Positions 1 to 11,600 of a stretch of 64,000 nt of DNA are shown here, piece by piece. Positions within the stretch are counted from its first letter, which is position 1; every line of letters starts with the position of its first letter. Source of the stretch: Undaria pinnatifida (lineage: Eukaryota > Sar > Phaeophyceae > Laminariales > Alariaceae); assembly GCA_012845835.1 (NCBI GenBank), contig JABAKD010000002.1:24222518-24286517 (forward strand), given 5' to 3'. A program made the position numbers and the translations under genes. Below the pieces are notes generated by a model. That model was not told the origin of the DNA, did not search any database, and saw only the letters and a list, made by a program, of their open reading frames with translations.

Positions 1-406
1 GCGTGTAGCTCACAGGCGAGCATATACAGGCGAGCATAGTGCCGAAGTAGTCGATACGGTGCGTCCTTGCGGCGAACGCTGTCAGCGCTTCCGGGGGGGG
101 AGTGGGGAGGAGGAGAGAAAGCCTTGCATAGGATCCACCGGCTACCGTCTTGCCCAGTCAGCTTACCCTAATCCCTCTTTTCTATTCGCCGCATTTCGCT
201 AGGAGTATACAGAGTACAGGACACCTAATACGAAACATAAATCTGGCCCAGACTGGTGCGGTTTCTTTTTTGGGGGGAGAGGATGCCTTTTACGCTAACT
301 TCAGTATGGTGTCTCCGGGATTTCTTATGTTCCTGCATATAAGTATCAGCCTGAATTTCTTATTGCCTAGTTTCTTACTAAGAGTCGTGTACTTGAACCG
401 AAACAG

Positions 407-607
407 GTGACCCGCGATAAGGTTGTGGTGGTCTCGGGGACGGACGAGCAGCGACGAGAAATGCTGCTCGAGCACATGTCGGCGGAGGCTTTAGAAGGCG
501 GGCGCCTTGGCTGTGCCGGAGCTCCCCCGTTCAACGCCGAACTTTACCTAGCGGGAGGAGATGCTGGAGGCCGGAGCACAAGCGAGGCAAGCGACCAGCC
601 AAGTTAA
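407..607 (+). CDS. Terminal exon of a plus-strand gene, possibly CRAL-TRIO (Sec14-like) C-terminus
   Basis: The exon begins after an aacag acceptor at 401-406 and reads in phase 0 to a TAA at 605-607, giving 66 residues. The first part, TRDKVVVVSGTDEQRREMLL then EHMSAEALEGGRLG, resembles the end of a CRAL-TRIO lipid-binding domain, where a beta strand (KI/VxVV) is followed by a helix and an LPxxxGG-like turn. That family carries lipids between membranes. The tail (GGDAGGRSTSEASDQPS) is low complexity. Upstream exons lie outside the window or were not recognised in bases 1-400. The assignment rests on a short weak pattern; an unrelated alpha/beta protein is equally possible. Confidence 0.4.
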   Translation: MTRDKVVVVSGTDEQRREMLLEHMSAEALEGGRLGCAGAPPFNAELYLAGGDAGGRSTSEASDQPS

Positions 608-2704
608 CGGACGCGGTTTTGTTTTATTTTGCTGTCGCGATTTTTGTATCATGCTGTCCTCTTTCAGGGCCGTTTTATTTCAATATGATTTCGAGGGCGG
701 GCGTTTGTGGAGAACGCGCGGCTGGAAGGCACGACGATTGGCCTTTTTAAAAGGGGTGGGCTTCGGTTTTGAGCGGTGTGGCAACCTGGTCGCCGTCTAT
801 GACACGCCCAACTTTTTCGGTTTGCACGTTTTCTAGTGGCGAGCGTTTGACGTGGCGCGTTGCAGTGGGTCAGGCGTGGTTTTGTTTGGACTGACATTGC
901 TTACGTCCCCCAACATAACATGGGCCTTGCACTCTTTTATTCGGTGCAGAACCGCATGCACATGTTGGGGACAAGACCCACGTTGTGGGAACAAAACTAG
1001 TTGATACTTGGAGGGGGATTATCTTTGCGGTAATAAAAGGCTTGGCCTTAAGCAATGAGTGGGGTGGGAAATTGTTGTATGGGTGCCAGCTAACGAGTGG
1101 TTGTGGGACTGATTTGTTCCGGTGTTGCAGTGTGTGGGGTTATTGGGTATGACGTCTCGGTTTGTGGGACGGGTTAGTATGGTGTCTTCGTGTGTGATTG
1201 TAGTCTATTGCTATGTGTTTTCCATGAGAATGTCAGGAGCCGTTGTGCGCTCTGTGTAAGTGTTGGTCGTGTGCTGTTTGTATGATGTTGTCCTGATAGC
1301 GAGACCCGTCGAAATTTTATGTACCGTGGGTTGTGCTTCTGTCTTCCTTGTGCTATGTAGAATTGAGCGTTTTTCCTTCCGAACCGTGTTCGATTGATTG
1401 CGGTTTGCGACATTGACCGCATGGAAAGATAGGGCCCGGCCTTGATCGTTTACAGAACATCAAGGACGGGCAGTAAGGTGACACGTCGTGAGCTGGTAGT
1501 ATGCCATGCTTGTTGTCCCGCACGGCGAACAGAGAAGGGGCCAACGCCTACTATTTCGCCTCTGGGACTTGAACTTGGCAACCAACAAATTCGTGAACTG
1601 TACAGCAGCCAAGACTTCAGAGGTGGATGAAAATTGGTGGGTTGCTTTCAGATGCAACTACTGATAGGCAGGTTGGGTGGTCGTAGTGGGGTAGGGGTGA
1701 ACATGGTCCCGCAGGTTGTGTTGAGCATGGTACTGTTTTTTTGTCAGTTGAGCATGGTACTGTTTTTTTGTCCAGTCAAGGTATGTACCTGAAAGGACAA
1801 TTTATTTTCAGAGAGTAAACAGTTGGCCGGGGGGGTCTCCTGGGGATTCCAGCGCTTCGAGAGCGCAGTTGTGTCACCTCGGCATCTTGAAGACCCGTAT
1901 AGCAGTGGTATACTCGTTCATCGGGCATGGGTGTACGATACCATCCCCTCTGATTATCGGCCTCACTGCATGATGACTTGAGACGCATCGCCGTTGTTGG
2001 TGTGTATGTGTTCCGTGTACCAGTAAGCTTTAGACTATGGCTGCAAAGTTACTGTAGTAGGTAATATACAAAACATAATCAAACAACCAAACCTCAAGTA
2101 TGGCATCATCGCGTCACTCGCGAATCTGTTCCACTCGCGAAAATACGGAGCACAGCCGAAGAAAGGCTTGCCCCAAACAAACTTCGTTGGGTTCTCACGT
2201 ATATTAATTTTGAGCGAAACCACGTATGACTGGAGTCGGAGAAAAACTTTGTTTGCGCACTCTCCCATTGATACCATATAATCGAAACGAGCGTTACGTG
2301 TTCGCAACCCAGTGCGATGTAAAAGGTAGAGCAAGGTTTGCCACAATTCAGTGCACACCCTGCATGCAACTGTGCAATCGGCGCTACATCATGCCGTCCC
2401 CTGGGTTTTGCCATGTCGGCTTTTCTCTCGCGATATCGTCACCCTCGCTATGCCACCATCTGCAACAATGCGTACTTGAACTTATATTCGAACCTCCGTG
2501 TGCGTTGTCAAAATCTATTCTTTGTTACCTGACGATGCCACGCAAAGTCCCGCCCGTGGCGTGCCAAAGCGTCAAAACGGCGACCGAAGCCATCGACGCG
2601 TCAACCAATCACGTAACCGCGGCTCTACGACCACGATCATATGTGTACAATTTAGTAGTACAGAGGCAACGACGCCGGGAAAACCAAGATGATGGTGAAT
2701 GAGG
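608..2704. other. Intergenic DNA / 3' flanks, no gene seen
   Basis: No frame shows sustained coding character or good splice-bounded exons. The region presumably holds the 3' untranslated parts of the flanking convergent genes (plus strand ending at 607, minus strand ending at 2705). The only structure noted is a 27-bp tandem duplication at 1720-1773. Confidence 0.5.
1720..1773. repeat. 27-bp tandem duplication
   Basis: Two near-identical copies of a unit starting gttgagcatggtactg and ending in a T-run lie head to tail at 1720-1746 and 1747-1773. Confidence 0.85.
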
Positions 2705-3972
2705 TCATGGACGTACAGCAGGCCCCTCGCACATGCTTGGTACGTTCTTCCCAAACACCTCCTCGAGAACGCCCTCCCCGCACAGCGCGCCCCATGCCGC
2801 AGGCAGAGGCGCAACTACTCGCACGACGCACCCAACCCGGGTTGGGTGGGGCACGGCCAACTCACTCGCATGCAACATAATGCTCCTGTCCTCCAGCGGC
2901 TCCATGTTCCCCGATGGGATCGAAGCGATTCCACCCCTTCCGCGGCGAGAGCGCCCGTAGCGAACGTCCCCGATGATCGGGTGGCCCATTCCGGCGAGCT
3001 GGACCCGAATCTGGTGCTTGCGCCCGGTGACCAGCCGCACACGAACCAAGGTGCGTGCGTCCCCTGTGTGTGGGCACCGGAGAAGAGCCGCGGCCGAGGG
3101 CGCCACTTTTACCGCCTCCCATTCTAACACAGCTCGCTTGGCGCCGACAGCCCTAGCCCCCGCGCTGCCACCGTCGGCATGATCATGATCCGCATGAAGC
3201 GGCGACGGTTGGGGTGGCCCCGAGTCCCCCGCTTCCTTCGCGCCCTCTCTGTGAGCACCCCCCGCTAATGATGGGCGAACGCGTCGTGGCTCAGGGGGGA
3301 AGTAAGGCATGCCTGCCGCTAAGGCTAGACTCGGAGCAGTCGATGGCGACGTTACTTCTGCAGTGCAGCCGCTACCTCCCCGTCCCGGTTGGAGTATCGC
3401 TGTTCGGGGACCCCGTCCGTCCTTCGTAATGCCCCCGCCTCGGTCCAGAGTTACCAGGTAGTCCTCGCAAGTGCCACTCCCGCATAGCGTTCCGTTGACG
3501 ACCGCGTAATAAATTTTGTTGACGCCATCGCGCGCCCGAAAGCTAGCGGAGAGGCGAGCGGCAGCTTTGCTGGTGCGAGCAATGCACATGGCTCCTGAAA
3601 CTGAACGGAAGGCGGATGAATCAACCAGGCGACATACGGTGCGAGAAAATCAAGCGCGTCGTGTTACAAACACGTTATCCGCGCTATCGTGGCGGCTTTG
3701 GGAAGCACGACGAGCCAAACAGGGAAGGTTATCGGTGCACAGCTATGGCGGGCACGTACCGGAGCGACCGAGAGACCAATTTTACACGCGGGTAGACCAG
3801 ACAAAACTTATCCACTACCTGGACGATCGAGGCGGTGCACTAGAGCGAGGAACGCCTCGCCGGGTTTGTTCGCGGTCACCCGGACGTACTCTCGAGCTAG
3901 AGCGGCCACATCCGCGTTCTTTGTGCGGTCGCCCTGAGACAAGAGTCCCGCCGGCTTGTTCACGCACAACAC
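2705..3972 (-). CDS. RluA-family RNA pseudouridine synthase (5' exons missing)
   Basis: Two exons were assembled: 3972-3819 and 3600-2705 (stop TGA at 2707-2705), 349 residues visible. The first begins VLCVNKPAGLLSQGD, the typical NKPaG entry to the catalytic domain, and ends in HRLDRP. Joining at a phase-1 intron (donor gtagtg, acceptor gttcag) gives HRLDRPVSGAM, the RluA motif whose Asp (residue 49 of this model) is the catalytic nucleophile. Then come ARTSKAAARLS, KIYYAVVNG, RLVTGRKHQIRVQLAGMGHP and the C-terminal LHASELAVPHP. About 100 non-conserved residues are inserted between DYLVTL and AVLEWEAV. The enzyme isomerises uridine in rRNA or tRNA; the target cannot be told. A tag acceptor precedes 3972, so at least one 5' exon carrying the start and any targeting peptide lies upstream and was not found up to about 4.2 kb. 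Confidence 0.88.
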
Positions 3973-4245
3973 CTACCGGATATAGAAAACGGTGTTGAGG
4001 TACGAGGTGGCCAAGATGTTGCTGTATCACCAACTAACAGTTTGGAACGCATGCGTGATAGGTATGATCGTGTGTATATCGTGGCGACGGAGGAGGGAGG
4101 TTGTCAGACCCACTGATGGCAATTGGCAATTTGATGCTACTAACAGAGCTCTACCTTAGGTTGACCACTCCACGACCCTAAACTCGATTAACAAGTACCT
4201 AGTATGTGAATCTAAAGCTGCAAGCATGAACACTAGATTTACTGC

Positions 4246-4881
4246 TGCACAGCAAAACTATGGGGTATGGTGGGGTGACAAATGGCACGCTCCGATCAAA
4301 GCAATCAGCTACAACAGCAGCCACACGCGCATAGAGTTGCAGGCTGCTGCTGGTAGGGTGCTGGACTGCTGCTGGGCGGCAGGATCGTAGCACACCCACG
4401 CAGCGGCAGCACAGCAGAAATATGCGGTATGGTGAAGTGACAGATGACAGGCTCCGACAAAAGCAATTCGCCGCAGCATAGCGAGGACTCGCCACGCGCA
4501 CGTACATGATGCATCCTACTACTGCTGCTGTGCGGCAGAGTTGTACACGTAGCGTTGTGCTGTCCTCATGTGTGTCTGGTGCCTGTCATCTGTGATGTGG
4601 GCAAAACCGCCGACAAAAATCATGTGGATGTAGATGTAAGGATGGGTTGATCTACAAATTACTATCAAAAAGGTTCCTATATAAACGCCCAAATTGGCGC
4701 GATCTACGGACATGTTATGGGCATGCGCACGCAGCGGGGGCACAGCAGAAATATGGGTGTATGGTGGGGTGACAAATGGCACGCTCCGTTCAAAGCAATC
4801 AGCTACTACAACTGCAGCGACACGCGCATATAGGTTGTTGCTGCTAGGCGGCTGGACTGCTGCTGGGCGGCAGGATCGTAG
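4246..4881. repeat. Direct repeat, ~147-bp unit, two full copies and one partial
   Basis: The segment at 4246-4392 recurs at 4735-4881, both containing ggtggggtgacaaatggcac and ending near ctgggcggcaggatcgtag. A partial, more diverged copy starts near 4400 (cacgcagcggcagcacagca). No coding function seen. Confidence 0.8.
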
Positions 4882-5007
4882 CGTGGTACTCTGTGCAAAA
4901 ATAGGGATATGTGCGTGTACCCTCTAGCAGAAAACCCCGGTTTGCATCCAAATCTTCCGCGCGTACACGGGGATAGGGGATGCGGAAACCCAATCCCCCG
5001 TATCCAC

Positions 5008-5363
5008 ACGGAATGAAACCGCTTGGATATTGACAGGTTCGCCCGTATATCGGCCGACCTGCGATCCCGCCGTTTCAGGGGGGAAGAGTGTTATAAGGCT
5101 TAATTTGGGTAAGCTATTGGTTAACCTTTTGCAAGTGGTCAAACGGACTAATACCCCACTAATTCCTTGAAAAATACTCTCCCCGGTACCCCCAGGAAAT
5201 GAATCCGCTTGGATATTGACAGGTCCGCCCGTATATCCGGCCGACCTGCTATCCCGCTGTTTCAGGGGGGGAAAGTGTTATAAATAATAAGGCTTAGTTT
5301 GGGTAAGCTATTGGTTAAACTTTTGCAAGTGGTCAAACGGACTAATACCCCACTAAATCCTTC
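5008..5363. repeat. Tandem duplication of a ~165-bp unit
   Basis: Copies at about 5008-5168 and 5198-5363 share ccgcttggatattgacaggt near the start and ggtcaaacggactaatacc near the end, differing by scattered substitutions and a small insertion (taaataa) in the second copy. Confidence 0.85.
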
Positions 5364-7187
5364 GCAAATGGTATCCAATTTGGATCTCCCTTCCGACGTG
5401 CTCGGTTCGGACGCTCGTCGGCGTGTGGCCATCGAACGCTGCAAACCGTGCACCAACCCCCACGACAGCGGGGACATGCCCAAATACCCACCGGCGGGGC
5501 TGACGCAGTACATGCTCTACAATTTTCCAAGAAGCCCGCGCCATACCACGTCACTCAAGACGACGTTTCGAACCCCTCCAGCCGCTGGAGGTGGAGCAGA
5601 TGACCGGTCATCAGACGTCTATATCGAGTACCCCAAAAGTGCTAAAAGTAGTGCTATTGAGTACACCCAAGAAGTACAGCGGGAAATATGCAAATTCATG
5701 ATGTTTCCGGGCAAGTTTTTTTAGATGTACAAACAAATATATGTATAGTCATCGCGTCCGGTAGTAATAATGTTCTTGCGCCCTAGGCACTTCCCGGAGG
5801 GGAACCTTGTAGGTGGTAGACTAGTCTATATAGCAGCAGTAGAAACCATGGTTACGAGTGTGGGTATCATGAGCACTTCCTAGCGTACGGCTAGTAGTGC
5901 AGTAAGAAGACTTGCAAGCGCGTCAACCGCATCAATCAAGCATTACTCGTCGGTGGCTGCCAAGGGGGTACAGACGTATAAACAAGAGTAACCAGCGAGT
6001 TGCCGACCGGCCGGCACTGTCGACTGGTGTCTATTAATAGTGCCTAGGTACATACGTGCGTCGTTATCGCAATGTAAACGAACTCCATCTTACTTTTCGT
6101 CTCCATTTAATATTATACCCGAAGGGCATAGCGCCTCACTCACGTGGTTGTCCATATACAGCACGTCCTTATCGGAGAATGACTGGAGTGATTCCAGCTG
6201 AACCGATGGACGGAAGCTACTGATTCCCCGTGATGAGACCCAGGGACGGCCGCGAACGAAGACTCTTCTCCCAGCCATGCCTCCACATCGAGAAACAGCT
6301 GCCATCCTGGCTGCGGGTTGCGATGGAAAGTCGAAAAGTGGAATACGGAAATCTTTGAAACAATGGGTTTCGTAGAGACTAAGACTGGCGGCCTAGACCT
6401 GAGGGGATACGGTGCATACAATAATTGATGAGACAGCAGAAGTGTGAGTCTTCGCCGCTGTCCGCCGCGCAAGTTAATCAAGTACATAAATATCCGCAAC
6501 CTCGCAACCCGCAACCACCGTATTGCATTCCTGTCTCTACCGTTTGCCTACGCACCGATTGATTGTACGCCATAGTTACGCTATACTTCCTGTGTAATCG
6601 CTGTGCATATGGCAGGCCAGCAGAGGTCCAGCCCAAGCCTGATGCTCGCGTTGTTGGTGCTGTCAAGAGTCATGATGGAACATGCAGAGGATGGATGTCG
6701 ATCGCTGTCATACTGCTGTTCCAAAATGATCTCTTCTGCTCATCATGGAGTTACCTGGTATTATACATGAAAAGCGCTTTCGAAATCGTGATCAACGCAC
6801 GCAACGACTTCCATAAATTTGCAATTAATTGAAACAAAGAAATTCGAACACAGCTAAATAATACAACAATAATAATGAATGGTATTAATAGTAAAGGAGT
6901 TATTAGATATGGAAAGCGCATTCTTTGGAAATCAAAGCGCGTAGTAAGGACTTCCTCCATAAGCAAACTGAAGAAATTCGAACACAGCTGACTATAACTA
7001 TGTACTATCATCAAAGTAGGGAATGCAACAATTATTCCACCGTTATTTATTGTTATGAGTACGCCCCCCCCGTCCCCCCCTCCCCTCCTGCCGGCCCCAT
7101 TGTCCCTCGTGCGTCCCCGATCGTACGACAAGGTTTTTGGTCGGATCGACGCCCCGTTCGGGAAAAAACAACCTACCACTGGTATAG

Positions 7188-7348
7188 TAGCAGTAGTAGT
7201 AGTAGTAGTAGTATACTGTAGTAGTAGTGGTAGTTGTATTAGTTTTTGTAGTAGCAGTAGTAGGAGTAGAAGTAACAGTAGCAGTAGTAGCAATAGTAGT
7301 AGTATTATTATAGTAGTAGTAGTAGTAGTAGCAGCAGCAGTAGTAGCA
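7188..7348. repeat. (GTA)n imperfect microsatellite
   Basis: About 160 bp of GTA/AGT trinucleotides with interruptions. It produces long serine, valine and tyrosine runs in translated frames that are not genes. Confidence 0.9.
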
Positions 7349-8679
7349 CAAGAGGGGGCACATTGCAAAAAACAGGTGTGGAGCTTGTGTGAATCAACAC
7401 GCATGTATATGCACGCAGTTTTATATTTCGTAGAACTGGAATTATTAGACCTTTTTTTCGGCGCTGAGGCCCTCTAGAAAATAACCACGCCCAAAAAGCG
7501 CCAAAACACGTGAAGAAACTAACTCGTCCTAGCAGTATTTTTGGTACTTTATCTAGCATCTAGTGTATCTAGTATACGTCAAGACCGTACAAGGCACCTA
7601 CCTACCTCTCCACTCCCCACTGACGATCTTTAGACCTACACAGCACCCATTCGTGGCAGAGTACAGAGCACTACTTAAGCACGAAGCACCACTTCGGAAA
7701 TCGGACCGCTAATACTACTACAGTAGTATTGCTACTGTGATCGTAAGTTAGAAGAGATGAGGATTTGGTGATGATATTGAGCTGCAAATCGGAGCAATTC
7801 TCTTCCTGGTCTTGGCGACCAACACTTCCACAGACCCGAGGCTCCCCACTCATCGTCAACGTCCTGATAATAGCAAAAAATAGCCCGCCACCACTACTAC
7901 GCGTATTTTGATAAACGCTGTCTAAATATGTACTTACTGTAACTTGTTGCCACATCGGCGCCTCGTCGCAACGCGCGTCAACACTCAAACACAATCACAC
8001 TAACCACTCACTGATTTTGAGTCGCAAAACCATCATTATTATGCAGTTCGTAGATCCTACAGGTTGGGCGCGTGCGGGCATAATGTGGACTTAGCAAAAT
8101 TCTTGGGAAACCGTCTTGAGAAAAAAATACACAAAAAAAACGCACAAAATGCCCAAGTGCCGATCAACAATGCTGTTCTGTTTCTTGTCAGCACGAGTAG
8201 GCACGAAAGTAAACGCGCAGAGTTAGCTATACTGCCACTTGTGCTTGCAGTTCGTCGCGTCGTATTTTCGATTCGCAAGTTCACATTCCCCGACTGCCAC
8301 GTGCGAGCGAATAACAGTCGCTGGGAAAATGTGGGAAACAACCACCCAAGAAATAGAACACCTTGTATGCCAAAAGACACAACGAAAAATGAACGTCCGC
8401 AGTGTATAATCTCGTTTCTATAAAAAAATAAAATCTACGACGACAGCCACCAAGTGGTGGCTAGTGCTTGCCCTCGTCGGATCGGACGGCAGGCCAACCA
8501 GTTCCTCCACCGGGAACGCAACTCGTTTATAGTACCCCAACCAAGGGGAGATACAAAAAACCCCGTAAATTAAACCCCGCCACACCTTCTCACAAAACAA
8601 CGCGCCCACTACAGCGACGTTAGACCTTGCGCTAATCGCTGCAAACAGCGCCCAGGCCCCCAAACCTACGCAGTGCCCA

Positions 8680-11600
8680 TCACGCGCACGGGTTTCCACC
8701 CGATGGCCGCCCCTCCCCGCAACCGCCTCCACCCCCACTTCCCCCGCCCCGTAACGCCGACCCCTTCGGATACCCCTCGGGTGGTCGAGTGCTCAACTCG
8801 AACAAAAATTTGTCCATGAACTCTTCTGCGAAAGCTTCGCCGTAGTAATTTCGGAACAGTCCATGCGCAGGGTCGCGCTCGGCGTTGTACTGGTCGTACG
8901 CGCGATGGCGGTCGAGCACGCGTGCGCGGGCCTCGGGGGAGCAATCTCCTCCCTCTTCGGCAGCGGCGAGAAGGCTGGTAATGTATACCGAGAGGTACTC
9001 CTCGAACGCGGGGAACAGTCGCTCTTCCACGACAGAACAGTCCTCGTACCTGTTAGGGAACGCATAAATTACGCACAGTACACGGCACGAGTAGGGCGGC
9101 GGGAATGAGAAGGAGGGGGGGTTGGGGGGTGAGGGGTGAGGGGGAGGGTGCGGACAGGGAGGGGGGTGGGTCAAGGGTTTGGGGGGGGGGGGGAGGGGGG
9201 AGGGGGGGGTGTTACAGCGTGCGTGTCACCTTTGCATTTACGCATGATAACGATATCCCCGAAGCAGAACATCCCGAACGAACCCATGACTACTTTTGCT
9301 GCGCAACTGCTGTGTAGCATTTTAACAGTTGCACCTCGACGTCCCGTGAGGTGACAGAAGACAATTCGCGTTTTGCAGGGTTAGGGTTCCCATCCAAGGC
9401 CTCTCTCAATCTCAAGAAAGGCTATGTTGAGCGAGGAGCGAGAAAGTGAAACGACAAATTTCCCATCGGGTGTCCATTTGTCACGCGAATAGATTCACCA
9501 GGCAACTCGAGTGGCTCAACCAACGTGATACGTCGATGCCCCTCGGGGGTAGAGGGAATGGAGCCGGAAAAGCTTAAATAACAGCACAGCAGCGTGTGCC
9601 TCACCTTCCGAAGAGCATGTCGTCGCTGAAGAAGCGCGCACTGTCGTAGAATCGCGGAGACATCTTTTGAGAAAATTCGGGGTACTTCGCTTTGATCGGC
9701 GCCAGTTGCTCCGAGAAACTGCGCGAGACAATCGACAAGAGTGAAGAGAGACAAGCGAGAAGGTCGATGAGACACGAATCAACGAGAGACAAGAAACAAC
9801 TACGCTGTGATTGGAGAGGCATTTGGGACTAGCGATGGTAGTACCAAAAACATAACCAAGTTCCTGGCATAGATGGCGGGCTTCCTGGATTAGCTGATGG
9901 TTGCCTGCGTGCAGGTGTGGAGGGAGAAAAACCCCACGCCGTATAGAGATCCGAACGGAGGAAAATAAGATCCACGGGAATATAAACCGCGCGCACAGCC
10001 AGACCGCCCGCGCAAATCTCTCCACGTTCCGCCTTGCGCCTCGTTCCGGATTTCGAAACAAAAGAGTCTGTGCCATGCGCGGCCGCCTCCCAAGGTCAAG
10101 CGAAGCAGCTTCGCAAGCAAGCTAAAACAGTCATAGCGTCTTGTTCAATCACACTCCAAGTCTACATCGTCTGTAAAAAAGCACTATTAATAACAATACA
10201 CGCACAACCAAAGCCAAATTGTTGATATATTTCAAAAACCAAGTGCGTCAGCCATGACTTTGACCAATCGACTGGTCGGTACTCAGTCGAGCAAACTGCG
10301 TGATACATACGGCCGCGCGCGTGTTCCATGTACTCCTCGCAATTTTTCCTGGTAAAGGATACCTGGTACACTTCAGCGACTCCCCAGGATGCTACAAAAG
10401 TCAAATAACGATTTTACAAGGGCGAATCAGTCGCCAACAGGTGACCTATCAATAGTGGAGAGTCAGACGAGAGATACTGCCACATGATAGGGGTACGGGA
10501 GGACAATAGTTTCTATCGGAACGGCATCTATGCCAATTTGTTGGAGAGCAGAAACAATAACAGCGAAATTTTTGTGGTGTGCTCCTCCAAGGCCTGCTCT
10601 CACCGTCCGCGGCAACCCTCGTCTTCGAACAGCGGCTGGACGTCGACGCCCGCCAGGTGCTTGTCACCGAACGAGATGAGATCTATGCCCATCAGCGGAA
10701 AGTCCAGCGACGAGTCCGGGTATACGACCGCATTCAGCACCTGAACCTTATCTCCCGCGTCGAAGTACGTCAACCTCACTTTCCGCACTTGGGGGCTGGT
10801 GAAGCTCATGCTGTTACATTCGCGAGTGTAATGTGGCGTGTTTTGGGAGAGGGTGGATGGCGGGAAAGCGAACAAACACAAGGAGGGCTTTGTGAGTCAT
10901 TTATCATGAGCAAGGCGGTGACCGTGTCACTGTTTTGGGGAGGGCGGAGGAAACGAAGCAAATTAGGAAACACCCAAACCCAAGGTGGGGTTTGTGAGTT
11001 TTTGAGAAACAATGTACCTGGTAATTTTACCATACGCAGGTCGGAGGCCGAGGGGTTGTCGAACCAAACATTGTGCAAGAGATTGATAAAAATGCTGAGA
11101 AAGTTCTGGAAGGGTTGTTGTCTGTTTCCAAGCAGCACGGCACGCAAAACATAACTCTTGGTCCTTACTCTCATGTACTGCAAATACTTCCAACTCTAAT
11201 TCCCAGTAGTTTGTGGTGCACTTTTAGAACGGTCAAGACTCCTCTTTCATCTGAAAGCGTGCGGCGTAGAGAAGAGCCTACCGCCGTAATTGCACCAGGG
11301 ACGACAAGACAACAGCATGGCTCGTCGCCGACAAAACGGTAGCTTCCAAAGGTCTAGCTTCACCCCCGCCCTTGTTTTCGACGAACGTCTACGCTTCTAC
11401 ACGCCGCAAAAACATACGATACCCGTACCAGGTACCACTCTGGACGGGAGTGTAGGGACCACTTGCGGTATTACCATTAACACCAACAAATAGTATATTG
11501 ACTTCCAAAGCGGCCTGTTTCAGAGCTTTTTTGTTCGCGGCGTGCAGCTGCCCAGCCATACCATGCCCCCGAGGCGGCCAGCGTCGGCATTGGCCTTTGC

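Larger units (their letters stand above)
3973..8679. other. Gene-poor repeat-bearing region
   Basis: It should contain the missing 5' end of the pseudouridine synthase gene, but no exon could be recognised. It holds the duplications listed separately at 4246-4881 and 5008-5363 and a GTA microsatellite. An open frame at 5299-5724 (+), partly within the duplicated unit, encodes 141 residues of no recognised family. Its 5380-5600 part is more GC-rich than its surroundings and might be a captured fragment. Confidence 0.4.
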
